Origin: a virus
Length of the DNA: 35,610 bases
Direction: 5' to 3' (one strand)
Virus record (IMG/VR): IMGVR_UViG_3300032668_001453
Coordinates: 1-35,610 of that record
The notes below the pieces were generated by a model. The model did not search any database. It was not told the origin of the DNA and saw only the letters and a list, made by a program, of their open reading frames with translations. Position numbers and translations under genes: made by a program. This document shows, piece after piece, positions 6,821-14,395 of the stretch. Numbering within the stretch: the stretch's first letter is position 1; each line of letters starts with the position of its first letter.

Positions 6821-7543
6821 ATGCAATCTTTTAAGAACTTTCTAACTGAGACAAAAGTAAGTCTTGAATATCATACAACCTTAAATCCTGTTTTGTGGAT
6901 TGATGATAAATTAAAACCAGAAGTTAGAAAAGTTCTTTTAAGATTTGCAGATACTTGGGCAAAGTTTGCCAATATCAAGTCAGAATTGATTAAAGATGTA
7001 ATTATGACTGGTGGCAATGCAAACTATAATTATACAAGCAAATCAGATATTGATGTTCACATTGTCCTTGTTAGAAATGAATTAGGTTCCAATAGAGAAC
7101 AAGTTGATGACATTCTACAAGACAAGAAAATGCTATGGACTCTTTCACATAACGTAAGAGTTTTAGGATATCCTTTAGAGCCATATGCTCAAGATATTTC
7201 AGAAAAATATCCTGCTGGTCAAGGTGTTTATTCACTTAAAGATGATGTATGGATCCAAAAGCCTGAACATGGGAATTACAATTTTTCTGCTGATCCTATG
7301 TTGAAACGAAAAGTGATGTATTACGTTCATCTTATCAATACTATGATTAAAAATAAGATGGATATAAATACTTTTGATATTCTCAAGAAGAAATTGAGAG
7401 ACATGAGATCAGCCGGTATTGAAAAATCAGGTGAATTCTCACGGGAAAATCTTATTTTCAAAGAACTTAGAAATAGGGGTATTCTTGATAAGATGAATGC
7501 TTATCAGAAATCAATGAAAGATAAGAGTCTATCATTAACTTAA
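6821..7543 (+). CDS. Nucleotidyltransferase-fold protein with a capsid-targeting-like N-terminus
   Basis: The block TGGNANYNYTSKSDIDVHIV (about residues 63-82) has the G-G/S... S-D-x-D pattern of the pol-beta nucleotidyltransferase superfamily. Its two aspartates bind metal in active members. The N-terminus MQSFKNFLTE looks like the capsid-targeting sequence of T4 internal proteins (compare MKTYQEFI.E), including the L-x-E site cut by the gp21 prohead protease. If so, the protein is packaged and injected with the DNA. A late promoter box lies just upstream. The substrate is unknown; an antitoxin-like or RNA-modifying role is possible. Confidence 0.75.
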   Translation: MQSFKNFLTETKVSLEYHTTLNPVLWIDDKLKPEVRKVLLRFADTWAKFANIKSELIKDVIMTGGNANYNYTSKSDIDVHIVLVRNELGSNREQVDDILQDKKMLWTLSHNVRVLGYPLEPYAQDISEKYPAGQGVYSLKDDVWIQKPEHGNYNFSADPMLKRKVMYYVHLINTMIKNKMDINTFDILKKKLRDMRSAGIEKSGEFSRENLIFKELRNRGILDKMNAYQKSMKDKSLSLT

Positions 7544-7546
7544 TTG

Positions 7547-7575
7547 TTGACAAACTAAAACTATGGAGATATAAT
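7547..7575 (+). promoter_or_regulatory. Consensus sigma70 promoter overlapping the next start
   Basis: TTGACA (7547-7552), a 17-base spacer and TATAAT (7570-7575), all consensus. ATG 7576 follows at once, so a transcript would start about six bases inside that gene. The promoter may therefore really serve glutaredoxin and the genes beyond. Confidence 0.7.
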
Positions 7576-7797
7576 ATGGCTAGACCAGTAGTAAATTTAT
7601 ACTTGATTGAAGGTGAGGTTAGACTACAGCCACTACAGGCAGGTGCAAGTTCAGTTCAGTCAAAGCAGACACGACTTGTTTGGGCAAAGAATTTAAAGGA
7701 AGCGGTAGATAAGTATGAAGCTTATTTTGCTTCAATGAATAATGCTTCAGAGGCATATATTGTTCTCAACACCTCAACCACTGAAGCATTGAAGTAA
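7576..7797 (+). CDS. Hypothetical protein, 73 aa
   Basis: Small unrecognised protein (MARPVVNLYLIEGEVRLQPL... STTEALK). GGAGA six bases before ATG 7576 is the SD, although it overlaps a consensus promoter. No membrane segment or metal motif is seen. It lies 17 bases upstream of the glutaredoxin gene. Confidence 0.75.
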   Translation: MARPVVNLYLIEGEVRLQPLQAGASSVQSKQTRLVWAKNLKEAVDKYEAYFASMNNASEAYIVLNTSTTEALK

Positions 7798-7814
7798 TAT
7801 TAGGAGTTTATATT

Positions 7815-8084
7815 ATGCAAGTTGAGATTTACACGAAGCCATCATGTAGCTATTGCTTTAAGGCCAAGGAACTTATGGCCAACAAGAATATAGTTTATAC
7901 TGAATATAAGCTGAATGAAGATTTTACTCGAGAAGTATTACTAGAAAAGTATCCTACAATCAAAACATATCCTGTAATTGTTATTGATGGTATGATGATT
8001 GGTGGATATGAACAGTTCAAGACAATGGTTCTTCTTGAAGAACAACGAACCGGTACTATGAAATTTTTGGCGGAGAATACTTGA
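7815..8084 (+). CDS. nrdC: Glutaredoxin
   Basis: Thiol-disulfide carrier of 89 residues. The active site is CSYC (residues 11-14, in KPSCSYCFKAKE), a variant of the usual CPYC. The TYPVIVIDG segment carries the conserved cis-proline, and GGYEQF follows as in glutaredoxins that dock glutathione. It most likely reduces the CxxC tail of the phage NrdA encoded upstream. The gene is closely followed by the WYL_2-like gene. The symbol is used by analogy with T4 nrdC, whose product is a thioredoxin/glutaredoxin hybrid. Confidence 0.92.
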   Translation: MQVEIYTKPSCSYCFKAKELMANKNIVYTEYKLNEDFTREVLLEKYPTIKTYPVIVIDGMMIGGYEQFKTMVLLEEQRTGTMKFLAENT

Positions 8085-8085
8085 T

Positions 8086-8355
8086 ATGATGTATGAACGT
8101 GATTCTATTTTAAATGATCTTCGTACGAAGGTTATTGAAGTTGTTTTTACCAAGATGAATGGTGAGGAACGAACTCTTCGTTGCACACTAAAGCCCGAAA
8201 GACTTCCTGCTAAGTATCTAGAGGAAGCCGAAGGTGAAAAGACTTTTCATCGGGAAAATAAAGAAGTCATCCGCGCATGGGATGTTCAAAATAATGGTTG
8301 GCGCTCATTCCGTATTGATACGGTAAGTTACGTAGCCGAAGTTCAAGCACACTAA
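8086..8355 (+). CDS. WYL_2/SH3-like small phage protein
   Basis: 89-residue protein starting one base after the glutaredoxin stop; ATG 8086 or ATG 8089 are both possible, with GGCGGAGA upstream. The pattern ILNDLRTKVIEVVFTKMNGE, RTLRCTLKPERLP and IRAWDVQNNGWRSFRIDTV is that of the small WYL_2 family common in T4-like phages, thought to adopt an SH3/Sm-like beta barrel. In bacterial WYL proteins the domain binds ligands or nucleic acid, but the phage family has no established role. Confidence 0.7.
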   Translation: MMYERDSILNDLRTKVIEVVFTKMNGEERTLRCTLKPERLPAKYLEEAEGEKTFHRENKEVIRAWDVQNNGWRSFRIDTVSYVAEVQAH

Positions 8356-8365
8356 AGGATATAAA

Positions 8366-8779
8366 ATGTTATATGTGACTGATAAGGTAACCCCATGGGG
8401 TTGGCACTGTATTATGGATGCTGCAGGCTGTAATCACAATTCAATTACAGATTATGATAATATCTATAATTTTGCAAAGGAACTGGTCAAGGAAATTGAC
8501 ATGGTTCCATATGGTGAACCACAGATTGTAAAGTTTGGATCAGGAGATAAGTCTGGATATACTCTAGTTCAACTTATCGAAACTTCAAACATTTGCGCTC
8601 ATTTTGTGGATGAAAATGATGAAGTCTATCTAGATGTATTCTCATGCAAGCCATATGATGTAAGAATTGTTGAAAATATGATGGTCAAGTATTTTAATGC
8701 TAAGACAATTCGGACTGGTTTTATTGAACGAAAAGCAATATTGCAAACACCACCAGCTCATGAAAGTGGAGCTGAATGA
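8366..8779 (+). CDS. AdoMet-decarboxylase-like pyruvoyl enzyme (SpeD family), copy 1
   Basis: The 137-residue length fits the class 1B SpeD proenzyme. GWHCIMDAAGC near the N-terminus matches the family's GxH...D start. Ser74, His79 and Cys94 (ETSNICAHF... LDVFSC) have the same spacing as the processing/catalytic Ser63, His68 and Cys83 of Thermotoga SpeD. The residue before the Ser is Thr instead of the usual Glu. Family enzymes self-cleave to form pyruvoyl and decarboxylate AdoMet; some homologues have switched to arginine or ornithine, so the substrate is open. Its stop overlaps the methyltransferase start. A paralogue lies at 17630. Confidence 0.82.
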   Translation: MLYVTDKVTPWGWHCIMDAAGCNHNSITDYDNIYNFAKELVKEIDMVPYGEPQIVKFGSGDKSGYTLVQLIETSNICAHFVDENDEVYLDVFSCKPYDVRIVENMMVKYFNAKTIRTGFIERKAILQTPPAHESGAE

Positions 8780-9600
8780 TGTTTATTTGGTCTGATTTTG
8801 ATCATAATTCACTCAATTCACAAAAGATGATTAAGGCTAAACAGGTAAATGGGCCTGAATATTGGCCAACAATGCGTGAAGTTTTTGAATATGATTGCAA
8901 GCATTTACCTCTTTCTCGCTTTAGGCTTTGGGCAAGTGTTCACAATGTTCCTTTTGTAACTCAATATAGAACAGGCAAATTTTATGCTGCTGCTCTTTCG
9001 GAAGCATATAAAAACCCTATTGTAGCAGAAGCGTTAAAAGAAAATTGGATTGGCATCCCTGTTGAAAAGGCAGAAGTATTTCGTGCTCTGAGTGATTTTG
9101 ATACATCAATTCAACGAATTCAGGATGTCGGTCATTTGGTCATTACAGACTTTACACCAGAAAGATTGTCCAGTTATAAAAGCATTATTGAAATTGGTGC
9201 TGGATATGGTGACATGTGTTCTGTAGTTCATAAAATGGGGTTTACTGGTAAATATACTATTATTGATATTCCAGAAATTAGCCCAATTCAGGATTACTAT
9301 TTAAAGAAGCAAGGTATCAATGCAAATTTCAGGTTTGAATCTACTGATGTAGAACCTGCGGATTTGGTTATTGCAACATGGTCTCTTTCGGAAACTCCAT
9401 TGGAATACCGTGAGAAATTGATGCCTACAATCATCGACTCCAAGAATTGGCTTGTCATGTATCAAGCTAAGATTTTTGGAAAGGAAGTAAATGATGAATA
9501 TTTCAGAACTATGTTCAAGGATAGAGATAGAGATCCTACATTTACAGTCTTTTCAGAAACACCATGGGATGGAAAGAATACGTATATGGTGATTCAATGA
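8776..9600 (+). CDS. Putative sugar O-methyltransferase
   Basis: SAM-dependent methyltransferase of 274 residues. Motif I is IIEIGAGYGDMCSVV (about residue 137), followed by KYTIIDIPEIS with the acidic residue expected to bind the ribose, and DLVIATWSLSETP as motif II/III. The pattern IPEISPIQDYYL is typical of 'putative sugar O-methyltransferases' found in surface-polysaccharide clusters. It starts in an ATGA overlap with the SpeD-like gene and ends in an ATGA overlap with the nucleotidyltransferase, so it is tightly linked to the heptose cluster and may methylate the finished sugar. Confidence 0.8.
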   Translation: MMFIWSDFDHNSLNSQKMIKAKQVNGPEYWPTMREVFEYDCKHLPLSRFRLWASVHNVPFVTQYRTGKFYAAALSEAYKNPIVAEALKENWIGIPVEKAEVFRALSDFDTSIQRIQDVGHLVITDFTPERLSSYKSIIEIGAGYGDMCSVVHKMGFTGKYTIIDIPEISPIQDYYLKKQGINANFRFESTDVEPADLVIATWSLSETPLEYREKLMPTIIDSKNWLVMYQAKIFGKEVNDEYFRTMFKDRDRDPTFTVFSETPWDGKNTYMVIQ

Positions 9601-10022
9601 TTGTAGGGTTTACATGTTCTGCATTTGATTTATTCCATGCAGGTCATATTGCTATGCTTAAGGAATGTAAGGAACAATGTGACTATCTTGTTGTAGGCCT
9701 CCAAACAGATCCTTCCATTGATAGAAAACACAAGAATAAGCCTATCCAATCAATTTTAGAACGATATATTCAACTAGAAGCTTGTAAGTATATTGACAAG
9801 ATTATTCCTTATGATACTGAAAAGGATTTAGAAAATCTGATCGGTATCATAAGGCCTACTAAACGATTTGTTGGTGTTGAATATATGAGAATTTCACTTA
9901 CAGGAACAACAGTCTGTATGCAAGTGGGAACCGAAATTATTTACAATACTAGAAATCATTCTTATAGTTCAACAGAATTGAGAAAGAGAATACATGATGC
10001 TTCCGTCACCACACACCGATAA
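9597..10022 (+). CDS. Cytidylyltransferase-fold enzyme (HldE C-domain/TagD-like)
   Basis: The start at ATG 9597, overlapping the upstream stop as ATGA, gives MIVGFTCSAFDLFHAGHIAM with the nucleotide-binding HxGH motif near residues 14-17. The C-terminal YSSTELRKRI matches the ISSTxxR motif. These define the RfaE domain II / TagD family, which attaches AMP or CMP to a sugar or alcohol phosphate. Beside gmhA, gmhB and an HddA-like kinase, the natural reading is transfer of a nucleotide to heptose 1-phosphate. A glycerol-phosphate cytidylyltransferase remains possible. The length of 141 residues is normal. Confidence 0.85.
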   Translation: MIVGFTCSAFDLFHAGHIAMLKECKEQCDYLVVGLQTDPSIDRKHKNKPIQSILERYIQLEACKYIDKIIPYDTEKDLENLIGIIRPTKRFVGVEYMRISLTGTTVCMQVGTEIIYNTRNHSYSSTELRKRIHDASVTTHR

Positions 10023-10602
10023 ATATTTTCAAGAAGTACTTGAAATTGCACAACTCTGTAATAATAAAGAATTTATTGCTAAGGTAAGTTCTATCAGTAG
10101 ATTTTTATGGGATGTGCGGGATTCAAAGGGTCGTGTATTTGTTCTTGGTGTAGGTGGATCTGCTGGCAATGCATCACACATGGTCAATGATCTTAGAAAA
10201 CTTTGTGGCATTGAAGCATATTCACCTGTTGATAATGTCTCGGAACTTACTGCTAGAACCAATGATGATGGTTTTGAGACCGTATTTTCTGAGTGGCTTA
10301 GAACTTCAAAGTTAAATCATACCGATGCCGTTTTATTCTTATCAGTCGGTGGTGGTTCAAAGGAACGTGGAATTTCTGTAAATCTAATCAATGCTCTTGA
10401 TCTAGCAAAAGTTAGAGGTGCTTTTACTATTGGCATCGTAGGTAAAGCCGATGGCTATATTGCTAAGAATGCCGATATTGCATTGGTTGTTCCTTCTGTA
10501 AATCCTGATAGAATTACCCCACACTCTGAAGCATTCCAAAGTATCATCTGGCATTGCTTTGTTAGCAATCCTTATTTACAAGTGAGAAAGACTACCTGGT
10601 AA
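9994..10602 (+). CDS. gmhA: Sedoheptulose 7-phosphate isomerase (GmhA-like SIS protein)
   Basis: GmhA converts sedoheptulose 7-phosphate to D-glycero-D-manno-heptose 7-phosphate, the first committed heptose step. The sequence has the SIS signature VLGVGGSAGNASHMVNDLRK, where GmhA proteins have GNGGSAxxAxHxxxE. It also has LSVGGGSKERG, and TPHSEAFQSIIWH in the place of the C-terminal metal/active-site helix. At 202 residues it is close to family length. It overlaps the upstream gene by 29 bases (ATG at 9994 or 9997) and the downstream gene by one base, so it is part of a compact operon. Confidence 0.85.
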   Translation: MMLPSPHTDKYFQEVLEIAQLCNNKEFIAKVSSISRFLWDVRDSKGRVFVLGVGGSAGNASHMVNDLRKLCGIEAYSPVDNVSELTARTNDDGFETVFSEWLRTSKLNHTDAVLFLSVGGGSKERGISVNLINALDLAKVRGAFTIGIVGKADGYIAKNADIALVVPSVNPDRITPHSEAFQSIIWHCFVSNPYLQVRKTTW

Positions 10603-11126
10603 TGAAGTGTGTATTCCTTGATCGTGACGGCGTAATAAATAAACTTGTAGAAAGACCAAACGGAGAAAGAACTGCTCCATGGTCTTTTGAGGAATTTGAA
10701 TTACTTCCAAACGTAAAAGAATCCATTGACAAAATCCACAAAATGGGTTATAGTATTATTGTGGTAACAAATCAACCCGACGTAAATGACGGCAAATTAT
10801 CCCTTGAAGATTTAAGGAAAATGAATGCTGTCATCTATTCAATGGGTGTATTGAATATACATTCCTCTATGGGTCGAAATACACCAGAATATAAGCCAAA
10901 TAATGCTCACGTAGAACTATATATTACCTTATATAGAATTGATAAAATCAAAAGTTTTATGATCGGTGATAGATGGAAAGACATTGTGTGTGGTCATAGA
11001 AGTGGTCTAACTACTATTTTTCTAGGTGAAACTTACACGACATCCGCGGAATTTAGTGATATTAAACCTACTATGATTGCTAGAGATATTAAAGAAGCTG
11101 TTGATCTTATTGAAAGGATTATATAA
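10602..11126 (+). CDS. gmhB: HAD-family heptose bisphosphate phosphatase (GmhB-like)
   Basis: Removes the 7-phosphate from heptose 1,7-bisphosphate. HAD motif I is FLDRDGVIN (nucleophile Asp7, Asp9), motif II is VVTNQPDV, motif III Lys lies in EYKPNN, and motif IV is GDRWKDIVCG. The first ten residues are nearly identical to GmhB and to histidinol-phosphate phosphatases. Unusually, the zinc-binding cysteine loop that GmhB carries before motif III is missing: the region reads SSMGRNTPEYKP. It overlaps both neighbours by a single base. Confidence 0.86.
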   Translation: MKCVFLDRDGVINKLVERPNGERTAPWSFEEFELLPNVKESIDKIHKMGYSIIVVTNQPDVNDGKLSLEDLRKMNAVIYSMGVLNIHSSMGRNTPEYKPNNAHVELYITLYRIDKIKSFMIGDRWKDIVCGHRSGLTTIFLGETYTTSAEFSDIKPTMIARDIKEAVDLIERII

Positions 11127-11854
11127 TGAATTATTATGTCGACATCTATGCTGATGGCGCTGATGAAAATGGAATTCTAGAGGCGGCAAAGAATCCCATC
11201 GTGAAAGGTTTTACTACAAATCCATCACTTATGCGCGCCGCTGGTATCACAGACTATATGGAATTCTGTAATAGAATTATTCCAAAGCTCAAGGAACTCC
11301 GTCCTGATACCAATATCAGTCTTGAAGTATTTTCAGACGATCACGGTGAAATGGTCGACCAAGCTCTAAAGCTTGATGCTCTCTCGAAGACTTATGGCTA
11401 TCCTGTTCTTGTCAAGATTCCTTGTATTGATACAAAAGGTGAAACTACAGGGAATGTAGTTCGAACTCTTACGCGCGAAGGTGTGTCTGTAAATGTTACT
11501 GCTGTATTTACAAATAAGCAATATTCACGTGCTGTTTGGGATCTAGAAGGAACCAACTTTGGTATTGTTTCAATTTTTGCAGGAAGAATACAGGATTCCG
11601 GAAGAAATGCAAAGAATCTGATTAAGGATTGGCAGGGTGCAAATCCGCCTTCAAAAAATATTAAACTCTTGTGGGCATCAACACGTGAAGTAAATCATGT
11701 TATTCAAGCCGACTATTGTTTCTCTGATATTATTACTATGACTCCCGATCTCATTAAGAAGTTACCTCTTCTAGGAAAAAATCTAGATGACTATTCTATT
11801 GAGACCGTAAAGATGTTTTACAATGATGCTCAGGCATCTGGATACAAGATTTAA
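11126..11854 (+). CDS. Transaldolase-like enzyme
   Basis: 242 residues with transaldolase/fructose-6-phosphate aldolase features: KGFTTNPSLMRAAG, the Schiff-base lysine in PVLVKIP, VSVNVTAVFTNKQ, GIVSIFAGRIQDSGR and LLWASTRE. Transaldolase interconverts sedoheptulose 7-phosphate with fructose 6-phosphate. Cyanophages carry related talC genes to redirect host carbon. Here it lies inside the heptose cluster, so its likely job is to provide sedoheptulose 7-phosphate for GmhA. Start ATG 11126 overlaps the previous stop. Confidence 0.9.
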   Translation: MNYYVDIYADGADENGILEAAKNPIVKGFTTNPSLMRAAGITDYMEFCNRIIPKLKELRPDTNISLEVFSDDHGEMVDQALKLDALSKTYGYPVLVKIPCIDTKGETTGNVVRTLTREGVSVNVTAVFTNKQYSRAVWDLEGTNFGIVSIFAGRIQDSGRNAKNLIKDWQGANPPSKNIKLLWASTREVNHVIQADYCFSDIITMTPDLIKKLPLLGKNLDDYSIETVKMFYNDAQASGYKI

Positions 11855-11863
11855 GGATATATT

Positions 11864-12859
11864 ATGTCATTTGAAGAAAATGAAATTTCAGTAAACGCAA
11901 ATGGTGGAACTGAAATTGCCAAACGTAAGTTGGCTAGTATTATTGATCCAAATCTATTGGAACATTTTCAGATTATCTCGTCGCGACCTAGAGAACTAAA
12001 ACAGGATAAGATTAGAATATTTTGGGCTCACGACTTGCCCGAAGACCCGGAATCTTCCAAATTTAAAAATAATAACTTTCTAAATGATATTCATCAATTT
12101 GTATTTATTTCAAATTGGCAATATCAACGATATCATCTTATTCATGGTCTTGCATATGACCAGAAGTCTATTGTTCTGGAAACTGGTATTGAACCAGCGC
12201 CACAATTACAAGATCGTGATGATGAAACCATTCGTCTTGTATATACATCAACCCCAAATCGAGGTCTAGAACTTCTTGTTCCTGTTGTAGAAGAGTTATC
12301 AAAAATTCATCCTGAAATTCATCTTGATGTATTTTCATCTTTTAAGATTTATGGTTGGGAAGAATCAGACAAGGCATTTGAACCACTGTATAATCGGATC
12401 AGACAACATCCAAATATGACCTATCGTGGATTTGTTCCAAATGCAGAACTTAAGGAACATCTAAACAAGTCTCATATTTTTGCTTATCCTTCTATATGGC
12501 TTGAGACTAGTTGTAGAGCTATGTTGGAAGCAATGTCTGCTGGACTTATTTGTGTACATCCTGACTATGGTGCTTTGCCTGAAACATCTGGTGGTTTAAA
12601 TATCATGTATCACGGTGATTCAAATAAGGTAATTCATGCAAATATTTTTGCATCACATCTAGATGCAGCAATCAAACTTTATAAAACAAAGCAACATAAG
12701 AATATGATTCAGTTGAATAAGGCTTTTGTTGATACTCGGTATAACATTGATCTCATCAAGAACAAATGGGAGCATATGCTCAAGGGACTTTTGGAAAAAT
12801 ATCCTACACCCGAGAGTAGAAAGAAACCATCAGAAACATTTGTCTATAGGACAGTGTGA
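11864..12859 (+). CDS. Glycosyltransferase, GT4-like (GT-B fold)
   Basis: 331-residue retaining-type glycosyltransferase. The N-terminus has the glycine-rich NANGGTEIAKR acceptor loop. The C-terminal half has LVYTSTPNRGLELL, TYRGFVPNAEL and AYPSIWLETSCRAMLEAMSAG; the last contains the E-x7-E motif that binds the nucleotide-sugar phosphates. No membrane segment is seen. Its place between transaldolase and HddA suggests that it uses the activated heptose as donor, but the acceptor (LPS, virion protein or DNA) cannot be told. The ATG has TAAGGA about 7 bases upstream. Confidence 0.88.
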   Translation: MSFEENEISVNANGGTEIAKRKLASIIDPNLLEHFQIISSRPRELKQDKIRIFWAHDLPEDPESSKFKNNNFLNDIHQFVFISNWQYQRYHLIHGLAYDQKSIVLETGIEPAPQLQDRDDETIRLVYTSTPNRGLELLVPVVEELSKIHPEIHLDVFSSFKIYGWEESDKAFEPLYNRIRQHPNMTYRGFVPNAELKEHLNKSHIFAYPSIWLETSCRAMLEAMSAGLICVHPDYGALPETSGGLNIMYHGDSNKVIHANIFASHLDAAIKLYKTKQHKNMIQLNKAFVDTRYNIDLIKNKWEHMLKGLLEKYPTPESRKKPSETFVYRTV

Positions 12860-13878
12860 TGATTATTTCAAAAACACCTCTCAGAATCTCATTCTTCTCT
12901 GGTGGTTCAGATATGGAATCCTTTTATAAAAAGGAACCTGGTGCTGCTCTTTCATGCACGATTGACAAATATATCTACACCCTAGTTCATCAGTCTCGTC
13001 ATATGAATTTCAAAACAATGTATGATGATATTCAGACTTATGAATCACTTGATGATATACAACACGATATTACACGCGAAGCATTAAAATACTATGGCAT
13101 GAGCAGTATGACTGATACTGTTACTACTGGATCAATTTCTGATATTATAGCAAAAGGTTCAGGTTTAGGTTCATCATCTGCATTTACTGTAGGTATTCTT
13201 AATTGTCTGAAACAAAGTCAAGAAAATACTTTTGGTAAATTTTCAAAATTGTATGATAATAAAAGAGTATTAGCTGAAGAGGCATGTAAAATTGAAATTG
13301 AAAAATGTGGATTTCCTATCGGCAAGCAGGATCAATATGCTGCGGCGTATGGCGGCTTTAATCTTTATAGGTTTAATACTGACGGAAGTGTTGATATTAC
13401 ATCTCCTTCTATTCCTGAAAAGGCTCTTAGGAAATTAGAAAATAATCTTTTCCTTGTATATTCTGGAAAGCCTAGGTCTGCCAATGCAATTCTTAAAAAG
13501 CAAAATGATGCTATGACAGATTCTCATAAGTTTCAGTTAGTTGCCAATTCACGTGATAAAGCATATGAAGGAATGAAACTACTTTGTGAAAATAAGGTAG
13601 AAGATTTTGCTCATCTTCTTCATAGAGCATGGATGGATAAGAAACAAGTAACAAAAGATATTTCGAATACTTTTTTTGATGATATATATGATAAAGCCAT
13701 TCAAAATGGCGCTATTGGTGGCAAATTGCTTGGTGCTGGTGGCGGTGGTTTTTTCATCTTTTATGTTCCACCAGATTCCAGAAGAGATGTTGCGATTGCC
13801 ATCACTAATGGAACCGGTTGCAAAATCTATGATTTTAACTTTACCTTTAATGGTAGTACAATCATCGGAAATGATTGA
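12859..13878 (+). CDS. hddA: D-glycero-D-manno-heptose 7-phosphate kinase (HddA-like GHMP kinase)
   Basis: GHMP-superfamily kinase phosphorylating C1 of heptose 7-phosphate. MIISKTPLRISFFSGGSDMESFY is the characteristic HddA start, split here by only one substitution pattern from bacterial enzymes. The ATP loop GSGLGSSSAFTVG lies near residue 97, GKQDQYAAAYGG near residue 155, and the C-terminal motif GGKLLGAGGGGFFIFY near residue 290. The length of 339 residues is typical. ATG 12859 is chosen over GTG 12856 because it matches the family start and overlaps the upstream stop (TGATG). HddA makes the alpha anomer, normally for GDP-heptose; no separate guanylyltransferase gene is seen here. Confidence 0.92.
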   Translation: MIISKTPLRISFFSGGSDMESFYKKEPGAALSCTIDKYIYTLVHQSRHMNFKTMYDDIQTYESLDDIQHDITREALKYYGMSSMTDTVTTGSISDIIAKGSGLGSSSAFTVGILNCLKQSQENTFGKFSKLYDNKRVLAEEACKIEIEKCGFPIGKQDQYAAAYGGFNLYRFNTDGSVDITSPSIPEKALRKLENNLFLVYSGKPRSANAILKKQNDAMTDSHKFQLVANSRDKAYEGMKLLCENKVEDFAHLLHRAWMDKKQVTKDISNTFFDDIYDKAIQNGAIGGKLLGAGGGGFFIFYVPPDSRRDVAIAITNGTGCKIYDFNFTFNGSTIIGND

Positions 13879-13903
13879 CTTAACCTCAAAAATGTGATAG
13901 AAT
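13875..13903 (+). promoter_or_regulatory. Sigma70-like promoter, leaderless type
   Basis: TTGACT (13875-13880), a 17-base spacer and TAGAAT (13898-13903). The predicted start, 7 bases after the -10 box, is the A of ATG 13910, and no SD is present. Confidence 0.65.
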
Positions 13904-13909
13904 AACACC

Positions 13910-14299
13910 ATGGCAAAATCATCAAACAACATCATTCGATTTCCAATTAAACCTAATTTTGGTTCTCCAACAAACATAGAGGAAGTTGAAAATAATATTG
14001 AATTTGTAAAACAGTTTCATATTCAAGAAACAATCGAGACCGTCATTCCTTTTCTATTTGATAGATTAAACATGGCAGGTTTTGATCTAGATGATGAAAA
14101 TGATGATGATCTAAGATATGGCGCTTTTATCTGTGAGGCAATTAGATCATTACTTTGTAGTAAATGTGATATGAATCATATGTTTCAAATATTTGCCAAA
14201 TCACTTTTTATTGAGGATGAAGATGGTTATCTCAATTTAGTGGAAAATGCCGATATTAACATTAAGGTAAGTAAAGACAAAGACAAAAAACTTGATTGA
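13910..14299 (+). CDS. Hypothetical protein, 129 aa
   Basis: Unrecognised acidic protein (MAKSSNNIIRFPIKPNFGS...) with a DLDDENDDDLRYG segment and a basic SKDKDKKLD tail. It starts exactly where transcription from the promoter just upstream is predicted to begin and has no SD, so it looks leaderless. It begins a new transcription unit after the heptose cluster. Homologues in other T4-like phages are likely, but I cannot name a function. Confidence 0.75.
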   Translation: MAKSSNNIIRFPIKPNFGSPTNIEEVENNIEFVKQFHIQETIETVIPFLFDRLNMAGFDLDDENDDDLRYGAFICEAIRSLLCSKCDMNHMFQIFAKSLFIEDEDGYLNLVENADINIKVSKDKDKKLD

Positions 14300-14384
14300 A
14301 ACTATAATAAGTATAGCAGTAATATCATACTTTGTAGTATGTTTGGTAGCATTTGTTTTAATAATGTATTCTTTATTTTTCTGA
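14292..14384 (+). CDS. Possible 30-aa single-pass membrane peptide
   Basis: From TTG 14292, overlapping the end of the previous gene, the frame reads MIETIISIAVISYFVVCLVA... MYSLFF: a nearly unbroken hydrophobic helix of about 25 residues. It stops right before the GAGGAG SD of the RNase H gene. The SD for this ORF is weak, so only the hydrophobic pattern and the snug fit in the gap support it. Confidence 0.35.
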   Translation: MIETIISIAVISYFVVCLVAFVLIMYSLFF

Positions 14385-14395
14385 GGAGTATTTAA

